5,628 bases of DNA from an uncultured Dysgonomonas sp. (lineage in GTDB: Bacteria > Bacteroidota > Bacteroidia > Bacteroidales > Dysgonomonadaceae), in NCBI RefSeq assembly GCF_934668725.1, contig NZ_CAKUOF010000035.1, positions 1-5,628 of the forward strand, read 5' to 3'. Under the pieces are notes generated by a model. It saw only the letters and a list, made by a program, of their open reading frames with translations. It made no database searches and was not told where the DNA came from. Positions 4,790-5,628 of this stretch are shown here, in pieces (position 1 is the stretch's first letter; every line of letters starts with the position of its first letter). A program made the translations under genes and the position numbers.

Positions 4790-5628
4790 ATGAAATTAAT
4801 CATTAGTATTATTCTAATGCTATTTGTCCATGCCTCGGTATTTGGACAAATTACTCTCCGCTACAATGGCATTCGCCCGGGAGATGAAATTATCAAACAA
4901 CAAGTTGACTACAAAGAGCCGGGAAGAGAAGGTGAAAACGTGATCTGGGATTTTAGTAAACTAAAGTCTATCAATGATGGGTATAGGCTGGTTTACAAGA
5001 AGCCTTATTTGTTAAATGATTCTACCTATAAAATGGGCAAGGACCTTTTTAAAGTAAAAGAGGTAGACCCTTCTAGTTTAGTTCTGGCAATTGAACACAA
5101 TACCATGTACTATTTCAAACAAAGTGATAACAAGCTTGAAATACTGGGTCATGAGAACCCGACTACCTTGTTGCATTATACAACACCGATGGTTGCATCG
5201 GTTTATCCGACAGATTACGGGCAATCATACACTTCGCAGTATAAATCACAAGGCTTATACTCTAAACGTATTCCTTTTGAATCCCAAGGAAGCCTAAACA
5301 TAACAGCAGATGCCTTCGGTATGATTATCCTGCCTTCAGGAGATACCATAGAGCATATTATACGCACAAAAACCGTTCAGATTATACATGAAGTCGTAAA
5401 ATCCAAGAAACCACAAAACTTCAATATTGTATCGGAAACTTATAAATGGTATGCCAAAGGATACCGCTATCCTGTTTTTGAATCAATTAAAACCTACCAT
5501 CAGGAAGATTCCCTTCAAGCCAAAGCTTTTAAGACGTCTTTCTTTTTCCCTCCTCAAGAACATTTGTATCTGGATGATGATAAAGAGAACTTAGCCGTTC
5601 TGGATAGTTTATGGAATTTAAAGCATCC
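4790..5628 (+). CDS. secreted protein of unknown function, 3' end outside window
   Basis: An open frame runs from ATG4790 to the window end without a stop (279 complete codons). Residues 1-19 are a Sec signal peptide (MKLIISIILMLFVHASVFG), with probable signal peptidase I cleavage before Q20; there is no lipobox. The mature part begins with GIRPGDEIIKQQVDY and then GENVIWDFSKL, a pattern I associate with secreted Bacteroidales proteins of unknown function, sometimes found near RHS/YD-repeat genes. The rest is rich in aromatic and polar residues with no transmembrane helix, as expected for a beta-rich secreted protein (YFKQSDNKLEILG, then GSLNITADAFGMIILPSGDT). No enzymatic motif is visible. 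An exact -7 promoter element lies 123 bp upstream, and the AT-rich leader has no Shine-Dalgarno. The RHS association is a recollection and gets little weight. Confidence 0.75.
   Translation, partial: MKLIISIILMLFVHASVFGQITLRYNGIRPGDEIIKQQVDYKEPGREGENVIWDFSKLKSINDGYRLVYKKPYLLNDSTYKMGKDLFKVKEVDPSSLVLAIEHNTMYYFKQSDNKLEILGHENPTTLLHYTTPMVASVYPTDYGQSYTSQYKSQGLYSKRIPFESQGSLNITADAFGMIILPSGDTIEHIIRTKTVQIIHEVVKSKKPQNFNIVSETYKWYAKGYRYPVFESIKTYHQEDSLQAKAFKTSFFFPPQEHLYLDDDKENLAVLDSLWNLKH

Noticed and set aside
5091..5297. Rightward 68-codon ORF inside the secreted-protein gene.
   Set aside because: It overlaps the long open frame from 4790, which has a signal peptide and consistent protein-like composition.
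1..5628. CRISPR arrays, rRNA genes or internal tRNA genes.
   Set aside because: No regularly spaced repeats and no rRNA or complete tRNA-like sequence were seen on either strand.

Overview
The window looks like AT-rich accessory DNA from a Bacteroidota genome, probably Bacteroidales. This rests on four things: a Bacteroidales-type tyrosine integrase, lipoproteins with short L-x-S-C lipoboxes, start codons preceded by A/T-rich leaders instead of Shine-Dalgarno sequences, and several exact matches to the Bacteroidota sigma -7 element TAnnTTTG. I cannot name the species.

Left end (1-458): The first 14 bases fit the 3' end of a tmRNA (or a tRNA), followed by a strong intrinsic terminator. Next comes non-coding DNA carrying four copies of the octamer AGGTGTAC (one variant, one inverted) and a 10-bp inverted repeat. 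This layout, followed by an integrase reading away from the RNA gene, is what the integrase end (attL) of an island inserted into an RNA gene looks like. The integrase (459-1559) breaks right after the HxxR motif and has no catalytic tyrosine, so it is a pseudogene. The break at about 1503 joins a short foreign segment resembling the end of another mobile element, with an orphan leftward -7 promoter element.

Middle (1560-3877): About 500 bp of non-coding DNA holds a small decayed leftward coding remnant (1742-1909). Two rightward genes 44 bp apart follow. One encodes a 68-residue lipoprotein and the other a 439-residue lipoprotein with about six TPR repeats, a late transmembrane helix and a short inner tail. 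They probably form an operon, and the architecture suggests a small exported peptide or lipoprotein next to an envelope TPR protein. Just downstream lies a frameshifted fragment that I read as a type VI secretion tube protein (TssD/Hcp) remnant.

Right part (3878-5628): A leftward 123-residue protein of unknown function (3890-4261) is overlapped at its start by a possible 43-residue basic ORF (4212-4343). Upstream is a non-coding divergent region with a terminator-like hairpin just downstream of a candidate leftward promoter, an attenuator-like arrangement. A rightward promoter then leads into a secreted protein of unknown function that starts at 4790 and runs off the window.

Overall this is a decayed island: dead integrase, mobile-element scar, T6SS tube remnant and short coding relics, with a few intact genes. 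The intact lipoprotein/TPR pair is the best candidate for a functional, poorly described module. All family assignments come from reading the sequence without database searches.
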